DNA of 64,000 nucleotides, taken from contig JAXMHQ010000002.1 of assembly GCA_046346665.1 (NCBI GenBank), positions 128,990 to 192,989 on the forward strand, read 5' to 3'. The translations under genes were made by a program, and so were the position numbers. Each line of letters begins with the position of its first letter. The stretch's first letter is position 1. Below, one piece after another: positions 33,749-41,680 of this stretch. Under the pieces are notes generated by a model. That model ran no database searches and was not told the DNA's origin. It saw only the letters and a list, made by a program, of their open reading frames with translations. Source of the stretch: JAXMHQ01 sp046346665 (GTDB lineage: Bacteria; Verrucomicrobiota; Verrucomicrobiia; Limisphaerales; JAXMHQ01).

Positions 33749-34825
33749 ATGGGTGTCGAATATGTTTCAGTTCAATGGAACCGGCAAAAGAGGGCCTACG
33801 ACGCCGTGCTCCTGGGTGGCGTGGCGCTCTACCTGGTCGTGTTCGGCGTGTTGACGGAGGCGTTGTTTCCCCGGGTGACCGACGAGATCATGCTGATGCG
33901 CGCGTTTGGCACCGCCGCTTTTTTCCTGTTGCACCTCATCCTGTGCATCGGGCCGCTCTGCCGGTTGAATCCGAAATTCCTGCCGCTGCTTTACAATCGC
34001 CGGCATGCGGGCGTGACGATGTTCATTCTCGGCCTGGCCCACGCCGTCCTGGTGGTTGCCACCTACCACGCGGGCGCGGATACGAACCCCATCCTCAGCA
34101 TATTCGTTTCAAGCCCCGTCACCCGCGGCGTGACAGGAGTCCCGTTTCAACCGTTCGGCTTTTTCGCCCTGATGATCCTGTTCCTGATGGCCGCGACCAG
34201 CCACGACTTCTGGCTCGCGAACCTGAGCGCCCCGGTTTGGAAATCCCTGCACATGATGGTGTATTTCGCATACACGCTCCTGGTGCTGCACGTGACTTTC
34301 GGCGCATTGCAGGGAGAGGGAAGCCCGGTCTATGTGGTCGCAGTGGCCATTGGCTTGATGGCGGTTCTTGGATTGCACATCGCCGCAGCGCGCCGGGAAA
34401 AACGGGTCGACCGGGAACTCCGAAAACCGAACTCCGAACTCCAAAATGATTCGAGCCTCGCCACCCCGGATCCCACGATCGAGGGGTTTGTGGATGCCTG
34501 CGCCGTATCGGACATTCCGGAGAATCGCGCCAAAATCGTGTGTCTCTCGGGCGAACGCGTCGCCATCTTTAAGTATGACGGGAGAATCTCCGCCGTCTCA
34601 AACGTCTGCCAGCACCAGAACGGCCCGCTCGGCGAGGGCAAGATTCTCTACGGCTGCATCACCTGTCCGTGGCACGGTTATCAATACCGGCCCGATACCG
34701 GCGCGTCGCCGCCTCCATTTGTCGAGAAAGTCCCGACGTTCAACGTGCGCGTGAATCAGGGACGCGTGTTTGTACATCCCAAACCCAACCCGGCCGGGAC
34801 CCGTGTCGAGCCGGCGACGTTCTGA
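33749..34825 (+). CDS. Ferric reductase-like membrane domain fused to a Rieske [2Fe-2S] domain
   Basis: This 358-residue protein has six membrane helices in residues 15-215 with histidines in the haem-binding style of ferric reductase/MsrQ domains (H62, H98, H168, H181). A polar linker (about 217-242) leads to a C-terminal Rieske domain with C287-x-H289 (CQH) and C306-x2-H309 (CPWH). It could pass electrons between a b-type haem, the iron-sulfur cluster and a periplasmic or quinone partner. The linker DNA is a short repeated gaactccg-type segment that stays in frame. It belongs to the P7 operon. Confidence 0.88.
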   Translation: MGVEYVSVQWNRQKRAYDAVLLGGVALYLVVFGVLTEALFPRVTDEIMLMRAFGTAAFFLLHLILCIGPLCRLNPKFLPLLYNRRHAGVTMFILGLAHAVLVVATYHAGADTNPILSIFVSSPVTRGVTGVPFQPFGFFALMILFLMAATSHDFWLANLSAPVWKSLHMMVYFAYTLLVLHVTFGALQGEGSPVYVVAVAIGLMAVLGLHIAAARREKRVDRELRKPNSELQNDSSLATPDPTIEGFVDACAVSDIPENRAKIVCLSGERVAIFKYDGRISAVSNVCQHQNGPLGEGKILYGCITCPWHGYQYRPDTGASPPPFVEKVPTFNVRVNQGRVFVHPKPNPAGTRVEPATF

Positions 34826-34853
34826 AATGCGCCTGGTTGTTCAAACCGACCTG

Positions 34854-34991
34854 GGTAGGGACATCGCGCTGCGATGTCCGCGCTCGCGCAGCAGCGAGCG
34901 GAACAAAGACGCCAATCGCATAGATTGCCACGAGCGTCGCGGTCCGACATTGGATGCCGCGCCGCGGACGCCGCAGCGCGGCGTCCCTACC
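34854..34991. repeat. Palindromic repeat R5, full copy
   Basis: Begins GGTAGGGACATCGCGCTGCG and ends GCGGCGTCCCTACC. Its second stem is CGCTCGC-GCAGCA-GCGAGCG where R1/R6 have CGCCCGC and GCGGGCG, another change matched on both arms. It separates the Rieske gene from the gene at 35002. Confidence 0.85.
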
Positions 34992-35001
34992 AATAAGTGA
35001 A

Positions 35002-35778
35002 ATGAGTAGACCCGACGAATTCTATATCGGTTGGGAGGCGAAGGCGCCACCGGGCATCGGGAAGTTATCCCGCAGGATTGTCGTGGTGCTGTTCCTCCTT
35101 GCGCTGCTTGCGCCGGTCGTCCTTGCGGTGTCCCAGCGGATGATCGGCTCCAGCGCGTTCGAATGGGGAACGCTTAAGAGCTTCTCCGGCATCCTCCAGG
35201 CCGGACCGTATCCGCAACTGCTCGTCCCACGCCCCGGCGAGGCCGGAGGATTGCCGCGTTATTCCACCTACTGCCTCGTCGCCCCGTGGAAATTCGGGTT
35301 GAGCCCGGAGATCGCCGGGCCGCTCGACGGCAAATCCGTCACGTTCAAAGGCACGCTGATTTATCGCGGCAACCAGACCATGATCGAGGTTCACGGCACG
35401 ATTGAGGCCTCGAAGCCCGCAGCTCCGGTTGCGCTTCCTCAAGCCATCGGACTGGGCCGCCAAACGCTGGTCGGTGAAATCGTGGACAGCAAATGTTTTC
35501 TGGGCGTCATGAATCCCGGCCAGCTCGCTCCGCATCGGGCCTGTGCGATCCGCTGCATCAGCGGAGGCGTGCCGCCCGTGCTCCTCGTCCGGCAGAAGAA
35601 GGGTCCGGCCACCTATTTCCTGCTCGTGTCCGCCGACGGCAAGCCTGTCAACAAGCAGGTGTTGGATTGGGTGGCCGAGCCATTGGAAATCACGGGGGAC
35701 ATCGAAAGGCGGGGGGATCTGCTGATTCTGCGGGCCGACCCGGAAACATATCGACGACTGTCAACGGCGAGGGATTGA
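35002..35778 (+). CDS. Membrane-anchored hypothetical protein after the Rieske gene
   Basis: This 258-residue protein has one N-terminal membrane helix (about 26-45, VVVLFLLALLAPVVLAVS). A predicted periplasmic domain contains SGILQAGPYPQLLVPRPGEAGGLPRYSTYCLVAPWKFG, TFKGTLIYRGNQTMIEVHG and a C-terminal GEIVDSKCFLGVMNPGQLAPHRACAIRCISGGVPPVLL with several cysteines. The last segment resembles a small OB-like or metal/haem-binding region seen beside membrane redox proteins. I assign no function. It follows repeat R5 and probably belongs to the P7 operon. Confidence 0.8.
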   Translation: MSRPDEFYIGWEAKAPPGIGKLSRRIVVVLFLLALLAPVVLAVSQRMIGSSAFEWGTLKSFSGILQAGPYPQLLVPRPGEAGGLPRYSTYCLVAPWKFGLSPEIAGPLDGKSVTFKGTLIYRGNQTMIEVHGTIEASKPAAPVALPQAIGLGRQTLVGEIVDSKCFLGVMNPGQLAPHRACAIRCISGGVPPVLLVRQKKGPATYFLLVSADGKPVNKQVLDWVAEPLEITGDIERRGDLLILRADPETYRRLSTARD

Positions 35779-35809
35779 CCGGGCGCCGTCGTCAAACCGG
35801 GACATTGCG

Positions 35810-35835
35810 CGTAAGGAATGGAAGCGCCTGCCGAC
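35810..35835 (+). promoter_or_regulatory. ECF-type promoter P8 (VOC/YHS operon)
   Basis: CGTAAGG at 35810 and CGAC at 35832-35835, with standard spacing. The VOC gene ATG (35867) is 31 bases after the -10. Confidence 0.75.
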
Positions 35836-35866
35836 CCATTCGTGAATGCAAACCAGGAATACTTTC

Positions 35867-36895
35867 ATGGAACCCCGGGACAGGTCGCCGGGGCCGTTTG
35901 GAGCCAAAGTCGCGCTATCCTTGCTCCTCGCCCTGCTGACATGCTCCCTCCAGGCGAGCGTCCTCGATGTCGGTTCAATTAATTTGACGGTCGGGAATTT
36001 GAACCGCGAACTGGCGTTCTACACCAATGCGCTTCCTTTTGAACTCGTCGGCATCTCGGAGAAGAATGGCGCGGAGCAGGACCTGCTTCTCGGTTTGGAG
36101 GCGACCCGGTTGCGCGTTGCCGAACTGAAGCTCGGCGGGGAGCGAATCACGCTCACGGAACACCTTTCCGGCAAAGGCAGGCCGATTCCACCGGATTCAC
36201 GCAGCAACGACCGCTGGTTTCAGCATATCGCCATCGTCGTGCAGGACATGGACCGCGCTTACGCCCGATTGCGCGCGCAAAAAGTGAAACCTGTGTCGAC
36301 CGGGCCGCAGACACTGCCGGACTGGAACAGGAACGCCGGCGGCATCAAGGCCTTCTACTTTTCCGATCCGGAGGACCACGTGCTGGAAATCATCTTCTTC
36401 CCGCCCGGCAAAGGGGATCCGAAATGGCAGAAGCCTTCGCCAGGGCCCGGCGCGCCGGTGCCGCTGTTCCTGGGAATCGACCACACCGCGATTGTGGTTT
36501 CGGACACCGACAGGAGCCTCGCGTTTTATCGGGACCTGCTCGGCTTCCGGGTTGCCGGTGAAAGCGAGAACTACGGCGTCGAGCAGGAGCATTTGAACCA
36601 GGTCTTCGGCGCGCGACTTCGCATCACTGCGCTTCGGGCGGAACGCGGCCCGGGGATTGAGTTGCTGGAATACCTGGCGCCGCCGGGGGGACGCAGTCTG
36701 CCGGCCGATGCGAAGCCGAACGACCTGGTATTTTGGGAAACGCACCTGGACGTGGATCACCTGGACGCGCTTGGCTCGAAGTTGCAGGAATACGGCGCGA
36801 CTCTTGTCTCCAGACCCGGGGCTTCCGCGTCACAAATCGTCCGCGACCCGGACGGCCACGCAGTTCAATTCGAGGAATTTCGCCCGCGACCTTGA
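35867..36895 (+). CDS. Exported tandem VOC (glyoxalase-fold) protein
   Basis: This 342-residue protein has a signal or anchor segment (about 15-35) and two VOC domains (about 35-185 and 195-340). Each begins with a metal-ligand-like strand (INLTVGNLNRELAFYTNALPFELVG; IDHTAIVVSDTDRSLAFYRDLLGFRVAG) and contains an Asp-His-x-x-x-Glu end (DPEDHVLEIIF; DPDGHAVQFEEF). Such proteins are dioxygenases, lyases or isomerases; the substrate is unknown. Export of a VOC protein is unusual. The ATG at 35867 has AGGA eight bases upstream and was preferred to 35846. A YHS protein follows after 73 bases. Confidence 0.85.
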   Translation: MEPRDRSPGPFGAKVALSLLLALLTCSLQASVLDVGSINLTVGNLNRELAFYTNALPFELVGISEKNGAEQDLLLGLEATRLRVAELKLGGERITLTEHLSGKGRPIPPDSRSNDRWFQHIAIVVQDMDRAYARLRAQKVKPVSTGPQTLPDWNRNAGGIKAFYFSDPEDHVLEIIFFPPGKGDPKWQKPSPGPGAPVPLFLGIDHTAIVVSDTDRSLAFYRDLLGFRVAGESENYGVEQEHLNQVFGARLRITALRAERGPGIELLEYLAPPGGRSLPADAKPNDLVFWETHLDVDHLDALGSKLQEYGATLVSRPGASASQIVRDPDGHAVQFEEFRPRP

Positions 36896-36968
36896 AAGGT
36901 TCGGCGTGTTTTTCCGACGCATTTACAGTCAACGCGGGCCGCAACTACCGAAAACTGAAAATCCCACC

Positions 36969-37496
36969 ATGAAACACACACTCATCAGCCTGCTCGCGAC
37001 GCTCTCGCTGGCGGGTGCCGCCCTGGCCGGCCAAACCCCGGATCACAAGGATCTTGTTTTCACCGACAAGCACGGGGTCGCGCTGGAAGGATACGATCCG
37101 GTTGCCTATTTCACTGACGGCAAGCCCGCCAAGGGCGATCCCCGGTTTGAGGCAAAATACCAGGGAGCAACCTACCGGTTCGCCTCACAGGATCATCGCG
37201 ACACTTTTGAAAAGAACCCGGCGACCTATGTGCCGGCTTACGGCGGATTCTGCGGTTACGCGGCAAGCATCGGCAAGGTGCGTCCCGCCGATCCCCGGAT
37301 CTGGTCCATTGTGGACGGGGCATTGATTGTGCAGAACACGAAGGGCGCCGCTGAACTTTGGAACAAGGACGTTGCGGGGAACAAGGCCAAGGCGGACAAA
37401 TACTGGCCCAGGCTGGTCGAAGCCAAGGCCGGACAAAAACATCCCATTGACGGGCTGTTTGGCAAATCCGTGCTGGACCTTGCGAACACCCACTGA
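36969..37496 (+). CDS. Secreted YHS-domain protein, copy 1
   Basis: This 175-residue protein has a signal peptide (about 1-20, ALAGQ) and a YHS-like core (VALEGYDPVAYFTDGKPAKGDPRFEAKYQGATYRFASQDHRDTFEKNPATYVPAYGGFCGYAAS). The family binds metals or occurs next to metal transporters; no enzymatic activity is implied. It is a paralogue of the protein at 42584-43036 (shared GYDPVAYFTD/GYDPVAFFTD and AYGGFCGYA/AFGGYCAYG). Both copies lie in operons headed by ECF-type promoters (P8 here). Repeat R6 begins 75 bases after the stop. Confidence 0.9.
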   Translation: MKHTLISLLATLSLAGAALAGQTPDHKDLVFTDKHGVALEGYDPVAYFTDGKPAKGDPRFEAKYQGATYRFASQDHRDTFEKNPATYVPAYGGFCGYAASIGKVRPADPRIWSIVDGALIVQNTKGAAELWNKDVAGNKAKADKYWPRLVEAKAGQKHPIDGLFGKSVLDLANTH

Positions 37497-37570
37497 CCTC
37501 GGGCCCGAGGCGGCCCGACCGTCAACGCGGCGGCGGCCGGGGGGAATGAACGGCCGCCGATCCAGCCAGG

Positions 37571-37739
37571 GCCGGCGCATCTAATTGCGGGTAGGGACGC
37601 CGCGCTGCGGCGTCCCCGCCCGCGTATCAGCGGGCGGAAAGCGGAACGACCTGGCGTTCGCCCTCTGAAACGTTGCGCCGCTGGACGCGGCGCGGACGGC
37701 GCAGCGCGCCGCCCCCACCGGCAAATCAGATGCGCCGGC
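37571..37739. repeat. Palindromic repeat R6, full-length copy
   Basis: Outer arms of 12 bp (37571-37582 and 37728-37739) enclose a core (37590-37719) nearly identical to R1. The outer arms read GCCGGCGCATCT/AGATGCGCCGGC where R1 has GCTGACGCATCT/AGATGCGTCAGC, so two pairs changed on both sides. R6 occupies most of the 280-base gap before the sigma-54 activator. Confidence 0.87.
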
Positions 37740-37776
37740 AACTTTGGGTTGAAATACCCGGCCCGGGGTGATATGA

Positions 37777-40119
37777 GTGGATCAATCCCCGGAAAGAATG
37801 GACGCAAGCCTTACATCTAAAAAGGCCAAACGCGATGCGCCGTCCCCAGGCGACGCACCGTTCGCGTCACGACTGGTGGATTGCAGCCCGGATTGCATCA
37901 AAGTGCTCGATCTGGACGGGCGCCTCGTCTCCATGAATTCGGGCGGCATGGCTGTGCTGGAGATTTGCGATCTCAAGCCGTTCACCGGTTTACCGTGGGT
38001 TGATTTCTGGCAGGGGGAGGATCGCGAGGCGGCGAAGGCCGCCGTGGAAACCGCCCGCAAGGGCGGCCTGGGACGGTTTGTCGGATTCTTTCCGACGGTG
38101 CAAACCCGAACGCCCATGTGGTTTGACGTGGTCGTGAGCCCGATCGTCGACGGGAACGGGAAGCCCGAAAAACTACTGGCCGCCTCACGCGATGTCACGC
38201 AATGGAAACGAGCGGAGAATCTGCTTCACGCCATTGTCGACGGCACCTCCTCCGTCACGGGTGACGCCTTTTTTCGATCGTTGTTGCAGCGGCTGGCCCA
38301 GGGCCTGGGGGTGCGTTACGCGTTTGTCGCGGAATGCCTCTCCGATCAACGCGCACGATCCCTGGCCTTTTGGAGCACGGGAGTCTTCGGGGAGAATTTT
38401 GAGTACGACCTCAACGGCACGCCGTGTTTGAAGGTTACCCAGGGGCAGACATGCCACTACGACCGCGGCCTGCACAAGTTGTTTCCCCAGGACAAACCGC
38501 TCAGGGAGATGCGCGCGGAAAGCTATCTCGGCGTGCCCGTGCGCGATTCCACCCGGCACATCGTCGGCCATCTCGTGATCATGGATGACAAGCCGATGGC
38601 GAACGACCCCCTGGTGCTCTCGGTGATGACGACGTTTGCGAACCGCGCCGGCGTTGAATTGGAGCGCCTCCGCGCCTTTGACCATTTGCATCGGGAGAAG
38701 GCGGAAAGCGACGAGCGCTTCCGCGATCTCTTCGATGAAGCCCCGATCGCGTACGTCCACGAGGGGCTGGACTCCAGGTTCATTCGTGCCAATCGCGCCG
38801 CGATGCGCGCGTTTGGAATCACGCCCGAAGAGGTCGAGGGCACTTATGGACGGGATTTCGTGCCGGACACGCCGGATGCCCAGCGGCGGTTGCGCGAGGC
38901 ATTCGAGTCGGTCGGCCGTGGCACGGACACCAGCGGCGTGGTTCTCGAGTTGCGCCGCAAAGATAACGGCAAGCCGCTTTGGATCCAGTGGTGGTCCAAG
39001 CCCGACGTGGGCGGCAAGTTCACGCGCACGATGTTTGTGGACATCACCGAGCGGGTGTTGATGGAACAGGAGAAGGCGCGGCTGGAGGCGCAGAACACCT
39101 ATCTGCAGGAGGAAATCCGCAGCGAACATAACTTCGGCGAAATCGTCGGCAGCAGCCCCGCCTTGCTGGAAGTGCTGCGGCAGGTGGAGCAGATCGCCCG
39201 GATCGATTCCACCGTGCTCATCCTGGGTGAGACCGGAACGGGCAAGGAACTCATCGCCCGGGCCATTCACGACCGCAGCCCTCGAAGGCATCGCGCCCTG
39301 GTGAAAGTGAACTGCGGCGCCATCTCCGCCGGGCTCGTCGAGAGCGAGCTGTTCGGTCACGTGAAGGGGGCGTTCACCGGCGCGATTGCCAATCGCGACG
39401 GGCGGTTCAAGCTGGCCGACGGCGGGACGATATTCCTGGACGAGGTCGGCGAACTCCCGATGGACACCCAGGTGAAACTGCTGCGCGTTCTTCAGGAGCA
39501 GGAGTTCGAGCCGATTGGCAGCAGCAAGACGATCAAGGTCAACGTGCGCATCGTGGCGGCAACGAACCGCGACCTGGAGGAATTGGTGCGCGAAGGAAAA
39601 TTCCGGTCCGACCTGTTCTACCGGCTCAACGTCGTGCCGCTGCGCATGCCGCCGTTGCGCGAGCGTGTGAGCGACTTGCCGCTCCTTGTCACGTTCTTCG
39701 TCCAGAAATGCGCGAAGAAACTCGGCAAACAGATCACCTCGGTGAGCGAGGAGGCCATGCGGCGGCTCACGGGCTATGCCTGGCCGGGCAACATCCGCGA
39801 ACTGCAGAACGTCATTGAACGAGCGGTGATTTTGTCGCCGGGCAGGACGCTCGTCCTGGCCGACGAGTTGCGCGCCGCGCCCGCGGCCCCCGCCCGCGTG
39901 CCGGCAGCCCGAAGCGCCCCAATCGAAATGGCGCCCGTGCCCGACGCCGGCGGTTCGCTCGAGGACGTGGAACGAAGACATATCGAATCGGTATTGAATC
40001 AAACCAATTGGATGATCGAAGGAGAGCGCGGCGCGGCCGCCATACTGAATATAAACCCCAGCACCCTCCGCAGCCGGATGCAGAAGCTGAAAATCCGGCG
40101 TCCCGGCAAGACGGCGTAG
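37777..40119 (+). CDS. Sigma-54-dependent transcriptional activator with PAS and GAF domains
   Basis: This 780-residue regulator has an N-terminal PAS domain (about 30-150, ending RDVTQWKRAE), a GAF domain (about 155-310), a second PAS domain (about 315-430, ending VDITERVLMEQE), an AAA+ domain with GETGTGKE (Walker A), GAFTGA (sigma-54 contact) and FLDEVGELP (Walker B), and a C-terminal Fis-type helix-turn-helix (NINPSTLRSRMQKLKI). It activates sigma-54 promoters in response to cytoplasmic signals sensed by PAS/GAF. The GTG at 37777 is preceded by GGGGTGAT; an ATG at 37798 is the alternative. Its targets are not evident. Confidence 0.93.
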   Translation: MDQSPERMDASLTSKKAKRDAPSPGDAPFASRLVDCSPDCIKVLDLDGRLVSMNSGGMAVLEICDLKPFTGLPWVDFWQGEDREAAKAAVETARKGGLGRFVGFFPTVQTRTPMWFDVVVSPIVDGNGKPEKLLAASRDVTQWKRAENLLHAIVDGTSSVTGDAFFRSLLQRLAQGLGVRYAFVAECLSDQRARSLAFWSTGVFGENFEYDLNGTPCLKVTQGQTCHYDRGLHKLFPQDKPLREMRAESYLGVPVRDSTRHIVGHLVIMDDKPMANDPLVLSVMTTFANRAGVELERLRAFDHLHREKAESDERFRDLFDEAPIAYVHEGLDSRFIRANRAAMRAFGITPEEVEGTYGRDFVPDTPDAQRRLREAFESVGRGTDTSGVVLELRRKDNGKPLWIQWWSKPDVGGKFTRTMFVDITERVLMEQEKARLEAQNTYLQEEIRSEHNFGEIVGSSPALLEVLRQVEQIARIDSTVLILGETGTGKELIARAIHDRSPRRHRALVKVNCGAISAGLVESELFGHVKGAFTGAIANRDGRFKLADGGTIFLDEVGELPMDTQVKLLRVLQEQEFEPIGSSKTIKVNVRIVAATNRDLEELVREGKFRSDLFYRLNVVPLRMPPLRERVSDLPLLVTFFVQKCAKKLGKQITSVSEEAMRRLTGYAWPGNIRELQNVIERAVILSPGRTLVLADELRAAPAAPARVPAARSAPIEMAPVPDAGGSLEDVERRHIESVLNQTNWMIEGERGAAAILNINPSTLRSRMQKLKIRRPGKTA

Positions 40120-40130
40120 CCGTTGGCAGC

Positions 40131-40165
40131 GGCGTCCGCGGTCGGCGCAGCGCGCCGACCCTACC
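40131..40165. repeat. Palindromic repeat R7, right half only
   Basis: The right stem reads GGTCGGCGC-AGC-GCGCCGACC and ends CCCTACC. Relative to R1 (GGACGGCGC/GCGCCGTCC), an A-T pair is flipped to T-A on both arms. Its last bases supply the stop codon of the converging STAS gene. Confidence 0.8.
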
Positions 40166-40424
40166 GCTTCGATCTTAATTGTTCATCCACAAACGGCGAG
40201 CAGTGTTGAAGGACGACCCCCCTCGTTTTGAAATCCGTCAAGGTCGCCACGCCGTCGGGATCCGCAAACGTCACGTCGGCCAAATTCAGTCTGAGCGCCC
40301 GGCCTTCCCCCAATACGGTTTCACACGCCTGCCGCAATTCATCCACCCAGGGGCCGACCACGCGCCCTTCCAGTTTGAGCGTCACCGAATCATGGGCCGC
40401 CCCTGCCCTCGATATTTTCAGCAT
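40161..40424 (-). CDS. STAS-domain protein beside ECF sigma factor
   Basis: This 87-residue single STAS domain (SVTLKLEGRVVGPWVDELRQACETVL, LRLNLADVTFADPDGVATLTDF) resembles anti-sigma-factor antagonists. The usual phosphorylatable Ser region is replaced by FADPDG, so phospho-switching may not occur. It is the next gene after the ECF sigma factor (22 bases), where a classical anti-sigma gene would be expected. The stop codon TAG derives from repeat R7. A role in controlling the sigma factor is inference. Confidence 0.8.
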   Translation of the reverse strand: MLKISRAGAAHDSVTLKLEGRVVGPWVDELRQACETVLGEGRALRLNLADVTFADPDGVATLTDFKTRGVVLQHCSPFVDEQLRSKR

Positions 40425-40446
40425 AAGAAATCAGTTCCTCGACCGG

Positions 40447-41073
40447 TCAGGAATGCAGCCTGGCGTCTGAAGTCCCTTTTGCCGGCTCCGCCGACCACCA
40501 TCCGCCGAGTTCCTGGCGAAGTTGTTTGCGGGCGCGATGCAACATGACCCAAAGATTGCTTTCGGAAATGCTCATCCGGGAGCACACCTCACGGTTTGGG
40601 CGTTCCTCGATTTCGTAGAGTTGAAAAACCTGGGCGACACGGGGCGGCAGCTTGCCGAGCGCCAGTTCCAGGTTGGTCCGAAACTCGTCCAGCTCGATTC
40701 GCCGGCTGGGCAATTGGCATTCCGCGGCCACTTCGTGGAGCCAGAACACCGATTCTTCCCAGGAATCGGCGTCGTTCGAAGGCGCCGGGTCGTGCCGCAC
40801 GGCGCGCTCACGGCAGGTCTTGCGGAGATGATCGTAAATCTTGTGCCGGAGAATCCCGACAAGCCACGTCCGCTCGGAGGATTGCCCGGAAAAGCGGTCT
40901 CGCCCTTTAACTGCAGCAAGAAACGTCTCCTGAACGAGATCTTCAGCGACGCTTGCGTCCCGAACCTGGCCGATCGCAAAGTTAAAAAGGTAATCCGCGT
41001 GGGCATCCACCCAGTCGCTGCCGATCGCGTGGTTGTTGTCGGCTTCCTTCGTGAAATCCGTTGCATGGTTCAT
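40447..41073 (-). CDS. ECF-family sigma factor, paralogue
   Basis: This 208-residue sigma factor has region 2 (about 20-90: DYLFNFAIGQVRDASVAEDLVQETFLAAVKG and TWLVGILRHKIYDHLRK) and region 4 (about 132-190: LPPRVAQVFQLYEIEERPNREVCSRMSISESNLWVMLHRARKQL). It is clearly related to the sigma factor at 17439-18074. The ATG at 41073 gives a good N-terminus. Downstream is a STAS protein instead of a zinc anti-sigma factor. No GTAAG-N16-CGAC promoter was found upstream of it, unlike its paralogue. It might recognise the same or similar promoters. Confidence 0.9.
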   Translation of the reverse strand: MNHATDFTKEADNNHAIGSDWVDAHADYLFNFAIGQVRDASVAEDLVQETFLAAVKGRDRFSGQSSERTWLVGILRHKIYDHLRKTCRERAVRHDPAPSNDADSWEESVFWLHEVAAECQLPSRRIELDEFRTNLELALGKLPPRVAQVFQLYEIEERPNREVCSRMSISESNLWVMLHRARKQLRQELGGWWSAEPAKGTSDARLHS

Positions 41074-41260
41074 AGTGAGCGGCCCTATTGCAACGGTGAT
41101 GCCACGAAGCTCAAACGCTCTACAAACCATTGCAACCTGTTGCCGCCGAATCGGTTCAAATTTAAAGTTTGAAACTGGAGCCAGGCCCGACTGCATCGTG
41201 GCCGCGGCATTTCACGGAAGTCCGCGACCGGTCGCGGTCGGCGTGGATCTGCGGTGCAGC

Positions 41261-41286
41261 TGTAAGGACGGGGTGGCTGCCGCGAC
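41261..41286 (+). promoter_or_regulatory. ECF-type promoter P9 (aquaporin region)
   Basis: TGTAAGG at 41261 and CGAC at 41283-41286, with standard spacing. The nearest start on the same strand is a 63-codon frame at 41295; the aquaporin starts about 395 bases downstream, beyond an inverted-repeat element. Confidence 0.65.
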
Positions 41287-41294
41287 GAAAGGGT

Positions 41295-41486
41295 ATGCAA
41301 ATTCTTCCAGAGAAAGTCGCCGCCACATTTGGGTGGGAAACACAATTCGAGGTCCCCACCAAGACAGGTCGCATCCGGCGTCAGCAGTGCCGGACGCGAC
41401 GGCAACTACCGCAGGAACCTGGTGTGAAGGACGGTGCGAACCCTTTGGACTTTCGGGGAGTGCCCTACTCTGCGCTCCATGACTAA
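41295..41486 (+). CDS. Possible 63-residue protein after promoter P9
   Basis: The frame begins with an ATG nine bases after the P9 -10 element, preceded by AAAGGG, and encodes a basic 63-residue peptide (MQILPEKVAATFGWETQF...). It has no recognised domain and no membrane segment. Alternatives are a non-coding transcript or simply the aquaporin leader. The position relative to P9 resembles those of the genes after P6 and P10. Confidence 0.28.
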   Translation: MQILPEKVAATFGWETQFEVPTKTGRIRRQQCRTRRQLPQEPGVKDGANPLDFRGVPYSALHD

Positions 41487-41680
41487 GCCGGAACGATTCA
41501 GTTGAAACGGCTTTTAACCACGGATAAACACGGATGGACACGGATAAACAACTGCCGCACTCGGAGAATCAAACGCAAACCAAACGGTGAATTGAAAGCA
41601 CCCTCGGAAACTGGCTTTCATCATTCTGTATCCGTGTTCATCCGTGTTCATCCATGGTTTAAACTGAATCGTTACGGCTT
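41486..41680. repeat. MITE-like inverted-repeat element upstream of aquaporin
   Basis: Terminal arms AGCCGGAACGATTCAGTTGA (from about 41486) and the imperfect complement around 41657-41680 (GTTTAAACTGAATCGTTACG) enclose inner arms built from cacggata/tatccgtg units (41516-41546 and 41629-41656). The element is about 195 bp, has no transposase gene, and ends directly at the aquaporin start codon. Confidence 0.65.

Larger units (their letters stand above)
41074..41680. other. Large intergenic region upstream of aquaporin
   Basis: About 607 bases between the divergent second ECF sigma gene and the aquaporin. The interval holds ECF-type promoter P9, a possible 63-codon reading frame just after it and a 195-bp inverted-repeat element. 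I see nothing else that looks like a gene. Confidence 0.5.

Noticed and set aside
41212..41541. Minus-strand 109-codon frame near 41.3 kb
   Set aside because: Part of it is translated from the cacggata-type inverted repeat and it lacks any recognisable protein pattern.
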